Shown one piece after another: positions 60,657-64,000 of a stretch of DNA of 64,000 nucleotides; the first letter of the stretch is position 1, and each line of letters opens with the position of its first letter. The position numbers and the translations under genes are program-made. The stretch covers positions 55,763 through 119,762 of the forward strand of contig JBCBJV010000010.1 of the NCBI GenBank assembly GCA_038522945.1, written 5' to 3'. The notes beneath the pieces were generated by a model, which was not told where the DNA came from, made no database searches, and worked only from the letters and a program-made list of their open reading frames with translations. The stretch is from MED-G105 sp038522945. GTDB taxonomy: Bacteria > Pseudomonadota > Alphaproteobacteria > Caulobacterales > Parvularculaceae.

Positions 60657-61181
60657 ATGAAAACACTTCTTCTCTTGCGCCATGCCAAATCCAGCTGGGA
60701 GGATGATCTGCAGGCTGACTTTGATCGGCCTTTAAACGATCGTGGCTATCTGGCCGCCCCGCGCATGGGCGCTTATCTTCGCCTCGCCAAATTGGCCCCT
60801 GACCTGATCCTCTGTTCAACGGCAAGGCGCACACGAGAAACGCTCGACGGCATTATTGATGGCCTCGGCCAGACGCCCGATGCCTGGCTCTTAAACTCAC
60901 TTTACCTCGCCTCCCCTGACCAGATGCTGAGCGAGATCGCGAAGGTCGTGCCCGGCACGCAGTCCGTTATGTTGATTGCTCACAATCCGGGGCTTGAAGC
61001 GCTGGCGCTTTCGCTCATCGACCCATCGATCGCGCCGCCTCGGGAAAATCAGTTGCTCCAGGAAAAATACCCAACCGCAGCCCTGACGGTTATCACGTTT
61101 GATACGACCAATTGGAACCTGCCCCTCGGCAAGGGCGCCCTGCGGAAGTTTGTCCGGCCCAAAGATTTGGAAACGGACTAA
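60657..61181 (+). CDS. sixA: SixA-like phosphohistidine phosphatase
   Basis: The 174-residue histidine phosphatase has the catalytic RHAKSSW (LLLRHAKSSWEDDL) and the second His in LIAHNPGLEALALS, with ARRTRETLDGII between them. SixA removes phosphate from His residues of phosphotransfer proteins. The ATG at 60657 gives the exact family start. Confidence 0.93.
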   Translation: MKTLLLLRHAKSSWEDDLQADFDRPLNDRGYLAAPRMGAYLRLAKLAPDLILCSTARRTRETLDGIIDGLGQTPDAWLLNSLYLASPDQMLSEIAKVVPGTQSVMLIAHNPGLEALALSLIDPSIAPPRENQLLQEKYPTAALTVITFDTTNWNLPLGKGALRKFVRPKDLETD

Positions 61182-61213
61182 GTGCGAAGGCTCATCAAAG
61201 CCTCTGTCATGAC

Positions 61214-61256
61214 ATGGTTATCTCGCGCTTAACCATGCTTTCAAATGAACGGTTAA
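61214..61256. promoter_or_regulatory. Cluster of CtrA-like half-sites
   Basis: ATGGTTA (61214-61220), TTAACCAT (61229-61236) and GGTTAA (61251-61256) lie within 45 bases, ending 24 bases before the PEP-CTERM gene ATG. TTAACCAT is the half-site known from Caulobacter CtrA. The arrangement is not the full TTAA-N7-TTAA. Confidence 0.4.
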
Positions 61257-61280
61257 GGGCGAATCGCTAGTCTCTTTAGT

Positions 61281-62012
61281 ATGTGCGCGCGGAACACCTC
61301 TCCAGCTGGCCCTGTGGCCGGTGTTTTCGCTGGCCTTTTGGCTGGCGTCGCTTTGCTGTTTGGCGGGGCGGCCCCGGCTATGGCGGCGACAGCAACTTTT
61401 GGCGGCCAGACCATCCAGATCATTGAAACTGCAGGGTCCGCAGCCGATTTTTACCGTACAAACGGGAACCGCAATCGGTCCCCGGTCCCCATCAATGATG
61501 ACGGGGCGAACTTTTTTATCCATCAGGATACCACGACAGGAATTTACTCCTTGGGCGTGGTGGTGAACCGCGATGGCGACGGCACGAGCGGCCGGTTTGA
61601 AGGGACAATCACGGGTCTTCCCGCGACGGCGACAGTGACGCTTGCGGACGACAATCTTTCAGAGTTCAATCTGACCGCGCCCGGCACAGCGAGTTTTCAA
61701 TTCCGGTTTTTCGGTTGCTGTATTGACGGCGGGATCATCTCCGGCATTGATCCTTTCAGCGGTTCACTGAGCATTAATGTGACACGGAGCCAGGGTCTGA
61801 CGGGAACCTATGTGCTGGACGCAACCGGCACGCAACTCTCCCTCGGGTCAGTGCCGACGGTGGGCAGCGTCTTTGCTATCGCTGCCAATCCGGAGCCCGC
61901 TCAATGGGCACTGATGATCCTGGGCTTTGTCGGTGTCGCATGGCGGCTAAAATCAATGCGCCGTTCAATGGGTCATGCGCTGCCGCCCAAGGCTTTTCCC
62001 GCTACCGCTTAA
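61281..62012 (+). CDS. PEPxxWA-CTERM sorted exoprotein
   Basis: The 243-residue protein has a signal peptide (GVFAGLLAGVALLFGGAAPAMAA), a beta-rich middle with no recognised domain and a C-terminal sorting signal: NPEPAQWALMILGFVGVAWRL, a membrane helix and basic residues. The PEPxxWALM motif is the PEPxxWA-CTERM form, cut by an exosortase during surface or matrix export. About 30 residues after the signal are not usual. No ribosome site is seen at the ATG; it is set by the signal peptide. No exosortase is in the window. Confidence 0.85.
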   Translation: MCARNTSPAGPVAGVFAGLLAGVALLFGGAAPAMAATATFGGQTIQIIETAGSAADFYRTNGNRNRSPVPINDDGANFFIHQDTTTGIYSLGVVVNRDGDGTSGRFEGTITGLPATATVTLADDNLSEFNLTAPGTASFQFRFFGCCIDGGIISGIDPFSGSLSINVTRSQGLTGTYVLDATGTQLSLGSVPTVGSVFAIAANPEPAQWALMILGFVGVAWRLKSMRRSMGHALPPKAFPATA

Positions 62013-62230
62013 TTGCGAAGGCCAACGAGCTCGGGTTTGCGGGCTGAGGTTTACGGGTTGAGGTTTATGGCCTGGGCCGCGACCTGGCCATTTCCACTTT
62101 TTCGATGCGCTTCCTCCATCTTTCCCGTCGGCGGCCACAATTGTCCTGCGATGGCCCACCAGTGAACCAATTCTGAACGAATTGGTGCGATACTTGCGTC
62201 GTATCGAGGCGGAACAAGGCAACGACAAAA

Positions 62231-62476
62231 ATGCAAATGGCCGAGCACGCAATTGCTGTATTGAGAGAACATCTTTGTCTGTGTGACGATCTTCTGCCGT
62301 TTCGCGCCCCTTCCGGCGAGTACGAAGTGATAACGGACGAAAACAAGCGGGTCTGCTTTAGCCACCGCAATGCCAGCGTTCAGTTTTCGCTTTCCATCGA
62401 CACTGTGTTCCAACACATGACGGAAGGTCGGATAACCATGAAGAATGGCAGTCCGATCCCGGGCCTCGCTACTTAA
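62231..62476 (+). CDS. Small hypothetical protein
   Basis: The 81-residue product (MQMAEHAIAVLREHLCLCDD at the start, FSLSIDTVFQHMTEGRITMK near the end) is soluble and of ordinary composition. An ATG two codons later is equally good. No family is recognised and no ribosome site is strong. Confidence 0.45.
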   Translation: MQMAEHAIAVLREHLCLCDDLLPFRAPSGEYEVITDENKRVCFSHRNASVQFSLSIDTVFQHMTEGRITMKNGSPIPGLAT

Positions 62477-62713
62477 CCGGGCTACTAGATCGTTAACTTG
62501 TACTGGCCACGTAACGTGCCTGCGCGGCGCTTCGCGTGATCAGTATTCGCCAAGCGGTTAGCGCCCTAGTTATGACGAATAGCTTGACCCGATTGATAAA
62601 GACCCGCCATCTTGCCCCACTGTGGATGGACGATCGTTTGATACGGCTTATTCCCCCACAACACACTTTTCCGGGTCATGCCCGCCCAAGCAACACCTGA
62701 CAGGGGAACTCTC

Positions 62714-64000
62714 ATGGTGAAGTCGTCGATTGCCGTCATAGCTGGTCTTGCCACGCTGCTTGCGGTCGCATTCGCATTTCAGGCAGTAGATCCGGCGCCA
62801 CAAACCGAGCGAGAAACCGAGCCAGAAGCAGAGACAGAAACTGTCGCCCCCACGGAACAAGACGCGCCGACGATAACGTCTTCTCAGCCGCCGGCAAGCC
62901 CTGACCAGCCGCCAGCAAGTATTGCGCGACCTGCCCTTGTCACCGGTTCCAACGCTATGAATAGCGTGCCCACCGACACCGCAGAAACCTTCGCTTTCTG
63001 GCCCGGTGCTCAGTACAGCGATGATGTCCCGACTGTCTTGGATGTCATTGGACACAAACTTGGCGAAGAAATCACCCACCCTGAAGATGCTGTGCGATAT
63101 TTTAAGGCGCTACAAGAAGCCTTCCCTGATCAGATCAAAGTCACCGAATACGCCAGAAGCTGGGAAGGCCGCCCACTTGTCTATGCAGCGATCGGATCGG
63201 CAGAAAACATCGCCAAACTCGACGCGCTCCGGGACGGCATGCAGGCGTTGGGCGATCCGCGCGTCACTAGCGATGCGGACGCCGCCGCCCTTATCGACGA
63301 TCTCCCCGCAACGGTCTGGATCGCTTACAGCGTCCATGGGAACGAAATTTCTGGCACAGATGCGGGCATGCTCACCGCGTATCATCTGCTTGCGGCGGAA
63401 AACGACGAGGCCGTTGATAAGATCCTGGAAAACACAGTTGTCTTTATTGATCCCATTCAGAACCCGGACGGTCGCGCGCGCTTTGTCCACAATTTTGAGA
63501 CAACGCGAGGCCTCGTTCCCGACGGAAACCGCATCGCCGCGGAGCGCAATGAGCCGTGGCCCGGGGGTCGCACAAATCATTATCTGTTCGATATGAACCG
63601 GGACTGGTTTTCTTTAACCCAACCGGAAACCCGCGGGCGGATCGACATTCTTCGGGAGTGGCTGCCGCTCATCTTTGTTGATGTCCATGAGATGGGTACC
63701 GATCAGACCTATTACTTCACCCCGGAGGCTGAGCCGTATAACCCGCACCTGACCTCCACCCAGCGCGAACGTCTCGATCTTATTGGCAAAAACAATGCGA
63801 AATGGTTCGATCAAAATGGCTTCGATTACTTTACCCGTGAGGTCTATGACGCCCTATTCCCGGGGTACGGTGCGAGCTGGCCAGCCTATTATGGTGCGCT
63901 CTCGATGACCTATGAACAGTCCTCCGCACGGGGACTGATGGCGGAGCGCACCAATGGAACGCGCTATCATTTCCGCGACACGGTCAGACAACAATTCGTG
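62714..64000 (+). CDS. M14 zinc carboxypeptidase, partial at right edge
   Basis: The frame is open from the ATG at 62714 (AGGGGA just before) to the window end, 429 codons without stop. A signal peptide (KSSIAVIAGLATLLAVAFAF) is followed by a Pro/Glu/Thr-rich linker (about 24-80) and an M14 domain: YSVHGNEISGTDAGM holds His and Glu of the zinc site, NPDGRARFVHNFE is the substrate-binding region, and LIFVDVHEMGTDQTYYF has the third zinc ligand His. It should remove C-terminal residues in the periplasm or outside. The catalytic Glu region is likely beyond the edge. Confidence 0.9.
   Translation, partial: MVKSSIAVIAGLATLLAVAFAFQAVDPAPQTERETEPEAETETVAPTEQDAPTITSSQPPASPDQPPASIARPALVTGSNAMNSVPTDTAETFAFWPGAQYSDDVPTVLDVIGHKLGEEITHPEDAVRYFKALQEAFPDQIKVTEYARSWEGRPLVYAAIGSAENIAKLDALRDGMQALGDPRVTSDADAAALIDDLPATVWIAYSVHGNEISGTDAGMLTAYHLLAAENDEAVDKILENTVVFIDPIQNPDGRARFVHNFETTRGLVPDGNRIAAERNEPWPGGRTNHYLFDMNRDWFSLTQPETRGRIDILREWLPLIFVDVHEMGTDQTYYFTPEAEPYNPHLTSTQRERLDLIGKNNAKWFDQNGFDYFTREVYDALFPGYGASWPAYYGALSMTYEQSSARGLMAERTNGTRYHFRDTVRQQFV

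Noticed and set aside
62648..63079. Minus-strand frame across the M14 gene start
   Set aside because: The plus strand has a signal peptide, ribosome site and an M14 zinc site; the opposite frame has no recognisable pattern.

Overview
The window looks like a chromosomal segment of a GC-rich alphaproteobacterium. The main evidence is a complete, gene-for-gene Rhodobacter-type gene transfer agent (GTA) structural cluster at about 32.1-46.0 kb on the minus strand. Supporting signs are a PleC/DivJ-like kinase, a PEPxxWA-CTERM protein, CtrA-like half-sites and GlnE. A placement near Parvularculales, Caulobacterales or Hyphomonadales is inference only. No rRNA, tRNA, CRISPR array or insertion sequence was recognised.

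Layout. (1) 1-11.4 kb: a TIR/TolB-like signalling protein cut by the left edge, N-acetylornithine carbamoyltransferase (argF'), a sulfotransferase-like protein, aminopeptidase N, a PAS histidine kinase and a double-domain M16 protease. (2) 11.5-21.1 kb, minus strand: EF-hand protein, ECF sigma factor, anti-sigma-like protein and periplasmic sensor-like protein; upstream of these on the same strand lie HU, glnE, two degenerate flavoprotein-like proteins and a GcvT-like protein. (3) 21.2-28.6 kb: DegP, an OmpR-type regulator and its kinase, a hydrolase-OsmC fusion and an unknown 515-residue protein. (4) 28.9-32.0 kb: a hybrid kinase, a 42-codon coupled ORF and a DnaJ-like protein directly downstream of the GTA. 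(5) 32.1-46.0 kb: GTA genes g1 to g15, mostly joined by 4-base or TGATG overlaps. (6) 46.1-47.8 kb: YcgN-like protein and a fungal-type cytosine deaminase, divergent from uracil phosphoribosyltransferase. (7) 48.4-56 kb: an accessory-like region with a DUF2141/DUF2306/membrane/regulator operon, small enzyme-like genes, two decayed gene remnants, short tandem repeats, dispersed repeats and a nested inverted repeat. (8) 56-64 kb: PBP1A, a MarR regulator with operator-like dyads before a secreted beta-propeller gene, SixA, a PEP-CTERM protein and an M14 carboxypeptidase cut by the right edge.

The most striking observation is in the GTA tail-chaperone region. The heptamer G GGA AAG (minus strand, 38758-38752) lies in the zero frame of g10. 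The -1 frame from that point stays open and encodes the tail assembly chaperone g10.1, and this frame has no start codon that would cover the conserved first half of the domain. This predicts a programmed -1 frameshift making a g10-g10.1 fusion, as known for tail assembly chaperones of long-tailed phages.
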